The notes: a model not told the origin generated them from the letters alone. A DNA stretch of 32,959 bases from Phaeodactylibacter sp. (GCA_024103175.1 JAGFJE010000385.1:1-32959), one strand, 5' to 3'; counted from the stretch's first letter, positions 1-9,115 are shown. Numbers and translations: made by a program.

Positions 1-4
1 CATT

Positions 5-679
5 CTACCCCTCCTTGCTCCCCTCCACGACCACTACGATCTCTCCTTTTACCTTAGCCTGAGCGCCGTAAAATTCCCGCAGGCCCTCCAGGGTATCCGT
101 CCGCACTTCCTCGTGCAGTTTGGTCAGTTCGCGGGCGACGCATGCCATGCGTTGGGGGCCGCAGGCTTCGGCCAGTTGGCCCAGGCATTTAATCAGGCGG
201 TGGGGCGATTCGTACAGGATGAAAGTGTGGGGCAGGGCGGCGAGGAACTGCAGCCGGGTTTGCCGTCCTTTTTTGTGGGGCAGAAAGCCCTCAAAAAAGA
301 ATTTATCGCTGGGCAGGCCCGAGGCGATAAGGGCGGGGACGAAAGCCGTGGCGCCGGGCAGGCACTCCACGCGGATACCGCGGCGGACGCACTCGCGGGC
401 GAGCAGAAAGCCGGGGTCGGAAATGCCAGGCATGCCGGCATCGCTGATGAGAGCCATCACCGTACCTTGTTCCATCTGATCGGCAAGCTCGCCGGTGATG
501 GCGTGTTCGTTGTGCGCATGATAGGAACGCAGGGGCGTTTCGATCTCGTAATGGGAAAGCAGCTTTTTGGATGTGCGCGTATCTTCGGCCAGGATGAGAT
601 TCACCTCCCTGAAGATGCGCAGGGCGCGCAGCGTAATGTCTTCGAGGTTGCCGATCGGAGTAGGTATGAGGTACAGCAT
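5..679 (-). CDS. rsmI: 16S rRNA (cytidine-1402-2'-O)-methyltransferase RsmI
   Basis: The 224-residue product starts with the family signature LIPTPIGNLEDITLRAL and contains AEDTRTSKKLL and the SDAGMPGISDPG segment of the tetrapyrrole-methylase fold, which binds S-adenosylmethionine. RsmI 2'-O-methylates C1402 of 16S rRNA in the ribosomal P site. The length fits the shorter Bacteroidota members (E. coli RsmI is longer at its C-terminus). The ATG lies only 8 nt after the stop of pssA on the same strand, so the two are probably co-transcribed. The stop is a TAG four bases from the window edge, so the gene is complete. Confidence is high from motif recognition. Confidence 0.95.
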   Translation of the reverse strand: MLYLIPTPIGNLEDITLRALRIFREVNLILAEDTRTSKKLLSHYEIETPLRSYHAHNEHAITGELADQMEQGTVMALISDAGMPGISDPGFLLARECVRRGIRVECLPGATAFVPALIASGLPSDKFFFEGFLPHKKGRQTRLQFLAALPHTFILYESPHRLIKCLGQLAEACGPQRMACVARELTKLHEEVRTDTLEGLREFYGAQAKVKGEIVVVVEGSKEG

Positions 680-687
680 AGGTCAAG

Positions 688-1410
688 TTAGTGGTTGCCG
701 GCCCTCGATTTTCCGGCCAGATATTGAAATACAGAAAAAATAATGTACAGCAGGATAACGATGGCAAAGGACGCTTCCCAGGTTAAAACAAGCAACACCA
801 GTGCAATCCCGGCAAAGACATATTTCACTTCATTGCCTTTCCAGGCAAAAGATTTGAACTTGAGGCTGAACATAGGCACTTCCGAAACGAGCAGGTAAGA
901 AACCACCAGTACGCAGCTATACAGAAAAAGAGGATTGCTGACCAGCGGCCGCAGCCCAAAGGAATCAAAAGTATAGATCAGCATCAGGCCTGCCGTAAAA
1001 ATGGTGCTGGAAGGGGTCGGCAGGCCGATAAAGCCGGTTGACTGCCGGGTATCCAGGTTGAATTTGGCCAGGCGCAGGCCCGAAAAAACAGCGGCCAGGA
1101 AGCCGGGGGTGGCCTCGTACACGAGGCCCGAGGCGCCTTCCGGATGGAAGTGATTGGCCAACAGCACGTAATAAATAACCCCGGGAACCACCCCGAAGGA
1201 AACCATATCCGCCAGAGAATCCAGTTCCTTGCCCAGTGTCGACTGTACCCCGAGCAGGCGGGCTGCCAGGCCATCTGCATAGTCTGCCGTCACGGCTGCA
1301 AATATCCACCAGAAAGCAGCGACAAACTGTCCGTAAAAAATACTGGCTAGCGCACAGCAGCCGAAAAAGAGATTGAGTAAGGTAATGGCGTTCGGAAGGT
1401 GCTTCTTCAT
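688..1410 (-). CDS. pssA: CDP-diacylglycerol--serine O-phosphatidyltransferase
   Basis: The 240-residue integral membrane protein carries the complete CDP-alcohol phosphatidyltransferase signature, DGxxAR-x8-G-x3-D-x3-D (starting DGLAAR at about residue 46 and ending in LAD). This motif holds the metal-binding aspartates. Several hydrophobic segments follow. The family makes phosphatidylserine from CDP-diacylglycerol and serine, the precursor of phosphatidylethanolamine. The opening MKKHLPNAITLLNLFFGC is typical of the PssA type rather than PgsA. It is the first gene of a short pssA-rsmI unit. No Shine-Dalgarno is apparent, as usual in Bacteroidota. Confidence 0.93.
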   Translation of the reverse strand: MKKHLPNAITLLNLFFGCCALASIFYGQFVAAFWWIFAAVTADYADGLAARLLGVQSTLGKELDSLADMVSFGVVPGVIYYVLLANHFHPEGASGLVYEATPGFLAAVFSGLRLAKFNLDTRQSTGFIGLPTPSSTIFTAGLMLIYTFDSFGLRPLVSNPLFLYSCVLVVSYLLVSEVPMFSLKFKSFAWKGNEVKYVFAGIALVLLVLTWEASFAIVILLYIIFSVFQYLAGKSRAGNH

Positions 1411-1595
1411 GAATTATTTAGTCCTCATCCTGCCAACACTCTTCCCGCCAGGCAACGTCTTTCCTATTGAAATGTTTAAAAAGAACGGAGATACTGCGAT
1501 ATTGGGAAGAGTTGGCTAATTTTCTTGGTAAAGATAAAGAAATTCCGGCGGCTTTCTACCCTTGCCGGCGCCCCGGCTTATATTGCAGACAATGA
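1411..1595. other. Divergent intergenic region pssA / SprB-repeat protein
   Basis: This 185-bp AT-richer spacer must hold the start signals for both pssA (leftward) and the SprB-repeat gene (rightward). The only promoter-like match seen is TACCCTTG at 1557-1564, one mismatch from the Bacteroidota -7 consensus TAnnTTTG, without a -33 TTG at the right distance. No RNA gene or repeat is visible. Confidence 0.4.
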
Positions 1596-4544
1596 ATGGC
1601 CATGCGCTCAACATACATCCTTGCCTTCAGTATCTTTTTTCTTCTGATGTCGCCGCTGGCGGCACAGCCGGGCAATGACGGCTGTGCCGGCGCTTTTCAG
1701 CTGGAGGATGTTTCCGACTGGTGTTCTGAAGCGGGGGCGTTCAACAACCAGGGGGCATCCGGCGATGCCATCCCCCCGGCTTCCTGCTTTTCCGGCTCTC
1801 AGGCCGATGTGTGGTTTTCTTTTACTCCTTTCGCTGCCGATGTAACGATCACCATTATCGGGAGTACGGGCATCAACCTGCTGGAAGCTCCGGAGATCGC
1901 TCTGTATCAGGGGAGCTGCAATGTTCTCCAGGAAGTAGCCTGCGCTACCGGGGCCTCCCAGTCTAACGTCAACAGCCTCTATGCCGGCGGGCTCAGCCTG
2001 GGCCTGCCACATTTTCTTCGCATACAAAGCGCTCCGGGAAATAACGGCGCCTTTCAACTGTGTATCAACAACTACAATTCTCCGGAAGATCCTTCTTCCG
2101 ATTGCCCGGAAGCCGCCATCCTTTGCAGCAAAGACGCCTTCGTGGTGCAGAAGCTCACCGGCCCGGGCGAGGACCCGGAAGAGGCCAACGACGCCGGCTG
2201 CCTCAACGGCTTTGGCACCAATGTAGAATGGCACTCCGCCTGGTTTATGTGGACAGCGGGCAGCAGCGGCCCCCTCACCTTTACCCTGACGCCCCTCAAC
2301 CCCCCCGACGACCTCGACTTCGTCGTCTATGAATTTCCCAACGGCCCGGGCGACTGTGCCGATAAAATTGTGCTCCGGTGTATGGCCTCCTCCTGCGACG
2401 GCCCCACCGGCCTGGCTGAATCTTCGGTTGACTTTTCCGAGCCGCCCAATTGCAATGACCCTTCCCAGGATAATTTCCTGGCCGCCATTTTCATGGAGGA
2501 AGGCAAAAGTTATGGGGTAATGGTCAATAATTTCTCCTCCACCGGCATCGGCTTCGAAATGGAATTTGGCGGCAGCGGGCAGTTTGCCGGCCCCGAGGTG
2601 GCCATTGGGGCCAGTACTGCCGGCCCGGTTTGCCTGGGAGAAACCATTACGCTACAGGACGCCTCCTCCTTCACCGGTGGCAATATCGTGGGTTGGGAAT
2701 GGAGCTTCGGCCCCGGCGCCTCCATTGCCGGCGCTCAAACGCCTGGCCCTCACGCGTTGAACTGGAATACCGCCGGCAACAAGCCGGCCCTGCTGCGCCT
2801 GCTGACCAACCAGGGGTGTATCGTGAGCGCCCTTCGCATGATAGAAGTGGTTTGTTGTAACGCCGGATATGAAGCCCTGGCTGACATCTCCCATCTGGAA
2901 TGCCCGGGAGGCAATGACGGCGCTATCCGCATGCAGGCCTCCAGCTTCAACCCGCCGTATGCTTACAGCTGGAGCAATGGCCAGAACACTCCCTCCATCG
3001 ACGGCCTCGCGGCCGGGACGTACATGCTCACCATAATCGATGCACTGGGATGTGACACCATGCTTACCCTGGAAGTGGAAAGCCCGCCTCCTTTCCGTAT
3101 TGATACCGTTCTTACGCCTCCTGCCTGCAATGGCGGTACGGATGGCGCCATCGCCCTTTCCGTAAGTGGAGCCACACCGCCCTTCCTCTTCAGTTGGGAT
3201 GGAGGGCCTTTCGCACCGGATGGCACGTATTCCGGCCTATCCGCCGGAGATTATGAGGCAGTTGTCATGGATTCCCGTAGTTGTGAACACCGGGTCAATA
3301 TCCCCCTCCGGGAACTCGAGCTGGAGTTCGACCTGTTCCTCACTCCTCCAACCTGCCATGACAGAGAGGATGCTTCCCTTACCGTCCAGCCGCTGAATGG
3401 ACAGCTTCCTTATGCCTACAACTTCAATGATGGCAACGGCTGGGTCAATGACAATACCCTGCGAGAGTTGGGCGCCGGGGCTTATGTTGTTGAGGTACGG
3501 GATGCCAACCGGTGCCAGTCCGGCCTCTCCCTTGTTATTGAAAGCCCGCCTCCTTTATCTATCGGCCTATCTGCAACCGAGATCTCCTGCTTCGGCGCCA
3601 CCGATGGCCAGGTGGAGGCAACGGTAGATGGCGGCAATGGCAATTATGCCTTTTTGTGGAATACCGGTAGCACGACGGCGGCGATTCGGGGCCTCAGAGC
3701 CGGCACCTACGAATTGACCGTTACCGATGGCAATGGCTGCACCACCCGGGATGCGGTTACCTTGTACCAGCCTTCCGCTCTGGCCCTGGGCCTGGCGGCC
3801 ATCAACCCTGCCCGCTGCCACGGAGAATTCAGCGGCAGCTTCGAGGTGTCTGCTTCCGGAGGGGCGCCCCCTTATGAATTTACTCTTGACGGACAAAACT
3901 ATCAGGCCTCACCCCGGTTCGACAACCTGTCGGCCGGCGATTACACCCTGACTGTGCGCGATGCCGAAGCCTGCCTCCTTTACCGGAATGTTTCGGTTGG
4001 GGAGCCACCTCCCCTGCGGATTGAAGCAGGAGAGGCGGTTGAGGTGGAACTGGGGTACGATGTGCAGCTGCAGGCGCTTGCCTATGGCAATGGACTGGCC
4101 TATAGCTGGCAGCCGGCCGAAGGGCTGAGCTGTACGGATTGCCCTTCCCCGGTATTGAGGCCCCTGCAAGGAGGATGGTATACCGTCTGGGTGGAAGATG
4201 AAAACGGTTGTACGGCGGCCGATTCGGTAAAGGTTTCCCTTAGTGAGGAGCGCCCGGTTTATATCCCCAATGCCTTTAGCCCGAATGGAGACGGGCGAAA
4301 TGATCATTTTGCGGCCTATCCCGGGCCGGCAGGGCGGCAGGTCATTTCTATGAAGGTCTTTAACCGCTGGGGCGCTTTGGTCTTTGCCCAGGAAAATTTG
4401 TCGTCCGGTATTCCCGTTTTAGGATGGGACGGAATGTTTCGAAACCAGCCTGCCCCTTCAGGTGTCTATACCTATGTAATAGAGGTCGAATTCATCGATG
4501 GATCGCGGAGCCGGTACAGTGGCAGCGTTTCCCTCACCCGATAA
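1596..4544 (+). CDS. T9SS-exported SprB-repeat protein 1 (gliding-motility-type C-terminal domain)
   Basis: The 982-residue protein opens with a signal peptide (hydrophobic core, cleavage probably after PLAAQ). Two beta-rich N-terminal modules with paired cysteines follow, resembling pre-peptidase C-terminal-like domains, then a PKD-like segment (about 330-420). Five consecutive SprB-type repeats come next, each with CxGxxDG, a central PPYxxxW or PYAYN segment and AGxYxxxVxDxxxC. A further Ig/PKD-like module leads to the C-terminal 92 residues, starting PNAFSPNGDGRNDHF, which match the gliding-motility-associated domain used as a type B type IX secretion signal. The likely role is a cell-surface adhesin or structural protein; no catalytic motif is seen. 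The start could be ATG 1596 or ATG 1602. It is 9 bp from a paralogue and probably in one operon with it. Confidence 0.9.
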   Translation: MAMRSTYILAFSIFFLLMSPLAAQPGNDGCAGAFQLEDVSDWCSEAGAFNNQGASGDAIPPASCFSGSQADVWFSFTPFAADVTITIIGSTGINLLEAPEIALYQGSCNVLQEVACATGASQSNVNSLYAGGLSLGLPHFLRIQSAPGNNGAFQLCINNYNSPEDPSSDCPEAAILCSKDAFVVQKLTGPGEDPEEANDAGCLNGFGTNVEWHSAWFMWTAGSSGPLTFTLTPLNPPDDLDFVVYEFPNGPGDCADKIVLRCMASSCDGPTGLAESSVDFSEPPNCNDPSQDNFLAAIFMEEGKSYGVMVNNFSSTGIGFEMEFGGSGQFAGPEVAIGASTAGPVCLGETITLQDASSFTGGNIVGWEWSFGPGASIAGAQTPGPHALNWNTAGNKPALLRLLTNQGCIVSALRMIEVVCCNAGYEALADISHLECPGGNDGAIRMQASSFNPPYAYSWSNGQNTPSIDGLAAGTYMLTIIDALGCDTMLTLEVESPPPFRIDTVLTPPACNGGTDGAIALSVSGATPPFLFSWDGGPFAPDGTYSGLSAGDYEAVVMDSRSCEHRVNIPLRELELEFDLFLTPPTCHDREDASLTVQPLNGQLPYAYNFNDGNGWVNDNTLRELGAGAYVVEVRDANRCQSGLSLVIESPPPLSIGLSATEISCFGATDGQVEATVDGGNGNYAFLWNTGSTTAAIRGLRAGTYELTVTDGNGCTTRDAVTLYQPSALALGLAAINPARCHGEFSGSFEVSASGGAPPYEFTLDGQNYQASPRFDNLSAGDYTLTVRDAEACLLYRNVSVGEPPPLRIEAGEAVEVELGYDVQLQALAYGNGLAYSWQPAEGLSCTDCPSPVLRPLQGGWYTVWVEDENGCTAADSVKVSLSEERPVYIPNAFSPNGDGRNDHFAAYPGPAGRQVISMKVFNRWGALVFAQENLSSGIPVLGWDGMFRNQPAPSGVYTYVIEVEFIDGSRSRYSGSVSLTR

Positions 4545-4553
4545 CGTAAAGCT

Positions 4554-7500
4554 ATGAATAAAGTACATGCTATGACACAAAAAATACTTCCCCTCCTGTT
4601 CAGTGTGGCGTTTTTGCTGGCGGCAGCGGCCCTTGCGGCCCAGCCGTCCAATAACGACTGCGCCAGCGCCATTTTCCTGGATGATGTCAGCAGCTGGTGT
4701 TCTTCGTCCGGCGCCTATTCCAATATAGGAGCTACCGATTCGGGTATCAACCCGAGCTGCTTTCCCAACAACAGCCTCGATGTGTGGTTCGCCTTTACGG
4801 CGGAAGCCACAACGGTGAATATTACCGTCGTCGGCGATGTCGGCATCAACGCCGGCGGCACCCTCACCTTTCCTCAGTTTGCCCTCTACAGCGGCGATTG
4901 CGGCAACCTCACTCAGGTGGAATGTGCGAACGACCCTATCGGGAACAATACCATCGGCGCCTTCGCCAGCAACCTCAATATCGGCTCTACCTATTACATA
5001 CAGGTCAGCGGCCGGCTGGGAGAGATCGGTACGTTTAAGCTGTGCGTCAATAATTACAACCAACCTCTGGAACCTTCCGGGGACTGCAACACCGCGGTCG
5101 TTCTCTGCGATAAAGACCCTTTCACGGTAGACTATGTCGTGGGCGAAGGGGCCAACCCCAACGAGATCTTTGACGAAGGCTGCGGCTGCGGTATCGTCGA
5201 AGACAATTCTTCCTGGTACAAATGGACCTGTGAGGAGTCCGGCACCCTGACGTTTACCCTTACCCCCCTCAACCCCGCCGACGACCTCGACTTTGTAGTA
5301 TTCGAACTGCCTAATGGCGTCAATGACTGTTCTGATAAGATCCCGCTGCGTTGTATGGCCTCCGGAGAGAATATCGGAGCGCCTTTTTCACAGTGGCAGC
5401 CTTGTACCGGCCCTACCGGCCTGGCCATTAACGATGGAGACAACAGCGAATCGTGTGGCTGCCAGCCCGGCAACAATAACTTCGTGCAGGCCATCGATAT
5501 GGAAGCCGGCAAGAGCTACGCCCTCATCATCAATAACTTCAGCGGCTCGGGCGATGGGTTTTCTCTCGAATTCGGGGGCACCGGCACCTTCCGTGGGCCG
5601 GTGGCGGACTTCACTGCCAGCACAGATACGGTTTGCGTCGGCGACCCGGTCACTTTTACCGACGCCAGCACCTTCGAAGGAGTGATCTCTGACCGGAGGT
5701 GGACATTCGGGCAGGCCGCCAGCCCTGCCAGCACCACCGGCTCCGGGCCTCACCAGGTATCCTACAACCGGCCGGGCCTCAAATCCATCGTACTACAGGT
5801 TGAAACCGATGACGGCTGTATCGTAACCGCCGTGGGCAATGTTTATGTAGAATGTTGCGACGGCCACTTCGATATCAGCGCCACCCCTACGCCGCTCTCC
5901 TGCCCGAATTCATTGGACGGCGCTATTGACCTGAGCGTCAGCAGTGACTTTTCTCCTTACACTTTCACCTGGAGCAATGGACAAAGCACAGAAGACCTCT
6001 CCGGGCTCGATAGAGGAGATTATGACGTGACGGTCACCGACGCCGCCACCTGCCAGGTGGAACTCAGCGTAGCCATAGGTGGGCCGCCGGAATTCGATGT
6101 CGATACCCTTATCGGCATGCCAACCTGCAACGGCGGCACGGATGGCTCCATTACCCTGGAGGTGAGTGGAGCCACGCCTCCCTATGAATACAGCTGGCGG
6201 GGCGAACCCTTCGGAAGTGACAATATGATCGAGAACCTTCCTGTCGGCGATTACGGCGTCACCATCCGCGATGTCAACGGATGCGAGCTTTCTCTGGTCA
6301 TCCCCCTACGGGAGCTGGAACTGGAACTCGACCCCGATGTCACCAGCATCATTGACCCTTCCTGTACGGGCTTTTCGGATGGGATGATAACCTTGGCCAT
6401 CGGCAACGGCCAGCCGTCCTATCTGTACGATTTTAATGATGGCAACGGCTTTGTCGATGAAAATATACTGAGCAACCTGCCCGCCGGCAGTTATATGGTC
6501 GATGTGCAGGATGCCAACCTGTGCCGGGGTAGTTTCACATTTGTGCTTGAGGATCCGCCCCTGCTGGAGGCCGGTTTTGACCTGCAAGGCATCAGCTGTT
6601 TTGGAGAAGCCGATGGCGTGCTCACCGCCGTTCCCACCGGAGGAGTGGGGGGCTACGCCTATCAGTGGGCAGGCGGCCAGTCGGCGGCTACTCTGAGCGG
6701 CCTTGGCCCCGGGACGTATAGCGTTACCGTTACCGATGCCAATGGCTGTGTCACTTCTGCCGATACGAGTTTCAACCAGCCCCCCGAGTTGTTCATAACG
6801 CTGGATACCGTTATCAATGCCCTCTGTTTCGGCGAAGCCACCGGTTCCATCAGCGTGTCCGGCGACGGAGGGAGCGATCCTTATGAGTTCAGCATCGGAG
6901 GAGGGCAGGTGTTCCAGGTGGAGCCCATCTTTGGCAACCTGATGGCCGGCACTTACGAAATTACGGTGATGGACGCCAACGGCTGCACCGAAAGCCTCAC
7001 CGCCACCGTCACTCAACCGGCCGAGCTGACCGTCAATGCCGGGCCGGACGAGAGCATCGAGCTTGGCTATTCCACCCGGCTGCGGGCTGTGGCCAACGAC
7101 CTCTCGGTATCCTATTCCTGGGCGCCGCCCGACTCCCTCTCGTGCACAGAATGCCAGAGCCCCCAGGCCAACCCGGTCAACACCACGGCTTACACCGTTA
7201 CCGCTACTGATGGCAGCGGCTGTACGGCCACGGATGAGGTGGTGATTCTTGTGCTGAAGAACCGGCCGGTATACATCCCCAATGCTTTTTCTCCCAACGA
7301 GGACGGGCGGAACGACTTTTTCACCGTCTATACCGGCCCGGGCGCCCGGCAGGTGCTGAGGTTGAAGATATTCAACCGCTGGGGCGGGTTGGTGTTCGAA
7401 AACGATAACTTTCAGCCCAATACCCCCTCACTGGGATGGGACGGCTACTTCAAAGGGGAGCCGGCACAGATCGATATCTATGCCTATTTTGTAGAGGTGG

Positions 7501-7556
7501 AGTTTATCGATGGCGTGTCGGTCATTTATGAGGGAGATATTTCGTTGGTGAGGTAA
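4554..7556 (+). CDS. T9SS-exported SprB-repeat protein 2 (tandem paralogue)
   Basis: The 1000-residue product is collinear with its upstream neighbour: signal peptide (core LLFSVAFLLAAAALAAQ), cysteine-bearing N-terminal modules beginning NNDCASAIFLDDVSSWC, a PKD-like module (about 345-430), five SprB-type repeats, an Ig/PKD-like module and the C-terminal sorting domain starting PNAFSPNEDGRNDFF. Many segments are nearly identical to protein 1, for example the LTFTLTPLNP-DDLDF block and the PACNGGTDG repeat starts. This indicates a tandem duplication followed by divergence. An insertion of cysteine-rich sequence (GCGCG near 210, ESCGCQPG near 300) distinguishes it. Export across the outer membrane by the type IX system and a surface role are inferred from the C-terminal domain. 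ATG 4554 was chosen; ATG 4572 would also leave a good signal peptide. Confidence 0.9.
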   Translation: MNKVHAMTQKILPLLFSVAFLLAAAALAAQPSNNDCASAIFLDDVSSWCSSSGAYSNIGATDSGINPSCFPNNSLDVWFAFTAEATTVNITVVGDVGINAGGTLTFPQFALYSGDCGNLTQVECANDPIGNNTIGAFASNLNIGSTYYIQVSGRLGEIGTFKLCVNNYNQPLEPSGDCNTAVVLCDKDPFTVDYVVGEGANPNEIFDEGCGCGIVEDNSSWYKWTCEESGTLTFTLTPLNPADDLDFVVFELPNGVNDCSDKIPLRCMASGENIGAPFSQWQPCTGPTGLAINDGDNSESCGCQPGNNNFVQAIDMEAGKSYALIINNFSGSGDGFSLEFGGTGTFRGPVADFTASTDTVCVGDPVTFTDASTFEGVISDRRWTFGQAASPASTTGSGPHQVSYNRPGLKSIVLQVETDDGCIVTAVGNVYVECCDGHFDISATPTPLSCPNSLDGAIDLSVSSDFSPYTFTWSNGQSTEDLSGLDRGDYDVTVTDAATCQVELSVAIGGPPEFDVDTLIGMPTCNGGTDGSITLEVSGATPPYEYSWRGEPFGSDNMIENLPVGDYGVTIRDVNGCELSLVIPLRELELELDPDVTSIIDPSCTGFSDGMITLAIGNGQPSYLYDFNDGNGFVDENILSNLPAGSYMVDVQDANLCRGSFTFVLEDPPLLEAGFDLQGISCFGEADGVLTAVPTGGVGGYAYQWAGGQSAATLSGLGPGTYSVTVTDANGCVTSADTSFNQPPELFITLDTVINALCFGEATGSISVSGDGGSDPYEFSIGGGQVFQVEPIFGNLMAGTYEITVMDANGCTESLTATVTQPAELTVNAGPDESIELGYSTRLRAVANDLSVSYSWAPPDSLSCTECQSPQANPVNTTAYTVTATDGSGCTATDEVVILVLKNRPVYIPNAFSPNEDGRNDFFTVYTGPGARQVLRLKIFNRWGGLVFENDNFQPNTPSLGWDGYFKGEPAQIDIYAYFVEVEFIDGVSVIYEGDISLVR

Positions 7557-7570
7557 GGGGGAGGAAAAGG

Positions 7571-7623
7571 AATGAGTGAATTTTACCCGGCTGATCCCGG
7601 CAATTGTCGGGAGAGGACGGGGA
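7571..7623 (+). repeat. 53-bp dispersed repeat, copy A
   Basis: The 53 bases match the reverse complement of 32819-32871 with one mismatch (G versus A at 7615). The core CCCGGCAATTGTCGGG is an almost perfect palindrome (one G-T pair). The element lies just after the SprB-repeat gene stop and could act as a transcript end structure, or be a REP-like mobile intergenic element. Confidence 0.85.
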
Positions 7624-7669
7624 GTGAATGAGTGAATGAGTGAATGAATGAATGAGTGAATGGGTGAAT
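7622..7669. repeat. Tetranucleotide-type tandem repeat (GAGTGAAT / GAAT units)
   Basis: Immediately after the 53-bp element the sequence runs in imperfect units of GAGT, GAAT and GGGT for about 48 bases. A short tail of the same kind (ATTCACTCATTCATT on the plus strand) flanks the distant inverted copy, so this microsatellite seems to travel with the element. It lies about 20 bases before the phytase start. Confidence 0.8.
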
Positions 7670-7688
7670 TTCAGCCAGTATCTGCATA

Positions 7689-8720
7689 ATGAGAATTCAG
7701 AGCATCTTTTTTTTCTTTCTTCTGCTGTGTTCCTGCGATTTCATACAGGGCAACCGCATTCCTCCGGATGTCGTCACAGAGCCTGTGCCTTACGACTCCG
7801 ATGACCCTGCCATCTGGTGGAACAGCGCCAGCCCGGAGCAGAGTATTGTTTTCGGAACAGATAAACAAAGGAGGGGTGGGCTTTACGCTTTCGGATTGGA
7901 TGGGAAGATCATTCCGGATAAGTCGGTTACCGGCCTGCGGTTTCCGAACAATGTGGATGTAGAGTATGGTTTTCGGCTCGGGCAGGAAGAAGTGGATATC
8001 GTTGCCGTCACTGAGCGGGATGGCATGGCCATTCGGGTTTTTTCCGTGCCCGGCATGAATCCGTTGGATAATGGGGGCATTCCCGTTTTTGAAGGGGAGC
8101 GGGGCTTCGGATACCGGGAACCGATGGGCATTGGCCTGTACCGGGCTCCTTCCGGCGAGGTATTTGTTATTGTGAGCCGTAAGGGAGGGCCAAAGGAAGG
8201 CTATCTGTGGCAATACCGGCTGGAGGAAAAGGAAGAGGGGGGAATTGGAGCGGCGCTGGTGCGTAAATTCGGCAAATTCAGTGGCTTCCAGGAGATTGAG
8301 GCCATTGCCGTGGACGACGAGTTGGGTTTTGTCTATTATTCGGACGAAGCAGCCGGTATCAGAAAATATTATGCCCATCCGTCGGGAGGGAATGAAGAGC
8401 TCGCCTTTTTCGGCAGAGAGGGCTTTATGAACGACCGGGAAGGCATCGCCATTCTGGACAGGGGGCAGGGGAGCGGGTTTGTCATTGTGTCTGACCAGCA
8501 GGGGTACGCCTTTCGGGTTTTCCCGCGGGAAGGATTACCCGGCAAGCCCCATCAGCACCCCTTTTTACGGGAAGTCTTGCTGTCCACCTGGGAAACAGAC
8601 GGATGTGAAGTGAGTACGGCTGATTTCGGCGCGAATTTTCCGCACGGGCTGTTTGTCGCCATGTCTGATGACCGTACTTTCCAGTTTTACAGGCTGGAGA
8701 AGTTGAGGCTGGGGAATTAA
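7689..8720 (+). CDS. Beta-propeller phytase (3-phytase) lipoprotein
   Basis: The 343-residue product has a lipoprotein signal with lipobox L-C-S-C (lipidated Cys16). It carries the hallmarks of beta-propeller phytases: DDPAIWW (38-44), GTDK (56-59), GGLYAFGLDGK, NNVDVEY (87-93), EIEAIAVDDELGFVYYSDE, NDREGIAI and a closing DGCEVS segment. These acidic loops bind the calcium ions and phosphate in this family. The enzyme removes phosphate from phytate and probably sits on the cell surface or in the periplasm. The cysteine just before the lipobox serine is a little unusual. Its stop TAA (8718-8720) overlaps the stop of the convergent rpsU gene, so no space for a terminator exists between them. 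It may be transcribed alone or by read-through from the SprB-repeat genes. Confidence 0.9.
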   Translation: MRIQSIFFFFLLLCSCDFIQGNRIPPDVVTEPVPYDSDDPAIWWNSASPEQSIVFGTDKQRRGGLYAFGLDGKIIPDKSVTGLRFPNNVDVEYGFRLGQEEVDIVAVTERDGMAIRVFSVPGMNPLDNGGIPVFEGERGFGYREPMGIGLYRAPSGEVFVIVSRKGGPKEGYLWQYRLEEKEEGGIGAALVRKFGKFSGFQEIEAIAVDDELGFVYYSDEAAGIRKYYAHPSGGNEELAFFGREGFMNDREGIAILDRGQGSGFVIVSDQQGYAFRVFPREGLPGKPHQHPFLREVLLSTWETDGCEVSTADFGANFPHGLFVAMSDDRTFQFYRLEKLRLGN

Positions 8721-8914
8721 TCTTCCTGCTCCTCCTGTTGCTTCTGGAGCAGGTACTGTGCTTTCAGCAGTTCGTTGCGGCGCCTGACCGACGGCTTGGT
8801 GAACTGCTGCCGGCGGCGGAGCTCTTTAACGACTCCCACATTGCGGTGTTTGCGTTTGTAGCGCTTCAGCGCCCGGTCGATGGACTCTCCATCCTTTACT
8901 TCAATAATGATCAT
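8717..8914 (-). CDS. rpsU: 30S ribosomal protein bS21, paralogue 1
   Basis: The 65-residue product begins MIIIEVKDGESIDRALKRY and has the basic core KRKHRNVGVVKELRRRQQF typical of bS21, with an acidic Gln/Glu tail. An in-frame ATG 129 bases further upstream would add 43 residues unlike any bS21; the start at 8914 was chosen by alignment with the two paralogues in this window. bS21 sits on the 30S platform beside the 3' end of 16S rRNA; in Flavobacterium it helps hide the anti-Shine-Dalgarno. No strong Shine-Dalgarno precedes this start (only AAGG within an A-rich run). Its stop overlaps the phytase stop by four bases (TTAA, 8717-8720). A promoter and a leader of nearly 200 nt lie upstream. 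Confidence 0.95.
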   Translation of the reverse strand: MIIIEVKDGESIDRALKRYKRKHRNVGVVKELRRRQQFTKPSVRRRNELLKAQYLLQKQQEEQED

Positions 8915-9000
8915 AAATGCCTTTTTAAAAAAGTTTACAACAAAAAGCACCAAGCGGCAGGCAACTGCCCGGCTTACGCTTTCGAAAATTAAAGAATCAA

Positions 9001-9035
9001 AAGGGGCGTAGAACGCCCTTTTCCATGAATGGAAA
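9001..9035 (-). promoter_or_regulatory. Two adjacent hairpins in the rpsU-1 leader
   Basis: The inverted repeat AAGGGGCG...CGCCCTT (9001-9020, one bulge, 5-nt loop) is followed by the palindrome TTTCCAT-GA-ATGGAAA (9020-9035). On the minus strand the first hairpin is followed by a T-rich stretch, so it could be a weak terminator or attenuator inside the leader of rpsU-1. A function is inferred only from structure. Confidence 0.45.
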
Positions 9036-9052
9036 TCATACAATTCTCGCTG

Positions 9053-9096
9053 CCAGTGGAAAAATTATCTTACATGGATAGGAAGACCAGCCAATG
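9053..9096 (-). promoter_or_regulatory. Candidate leader element of rpsU-1 (divergent member)
   Basis: On the minus strand this stretch contains TTGGC, TCTTCCTA and TTTTTCCAC in the same order as the element upstream of the RRM gene. The match is partial. It lies about 15-60 nt after the predicted transcription start of rpsU-1. Confidence 0.4.
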
Positions 9097-9115
9097 GAGC
9101 AATTGAATGACGGCG

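Noticed and set aside
1557..1564. TACCCTTG as a promoter of the first SprB-repeat gene
   Set aside because: It has one mismatch to TAnnTTTG and no TTG at 19-21 bp upstream; too weak to annotate as a promoter.
8717..9043. A longer 108-residue start for rpsU-1
   Set aside because: The extra 43 residues are unlike bS21 and absent from the two paralogues; ATG at 8914 gives the standard 65 residues.
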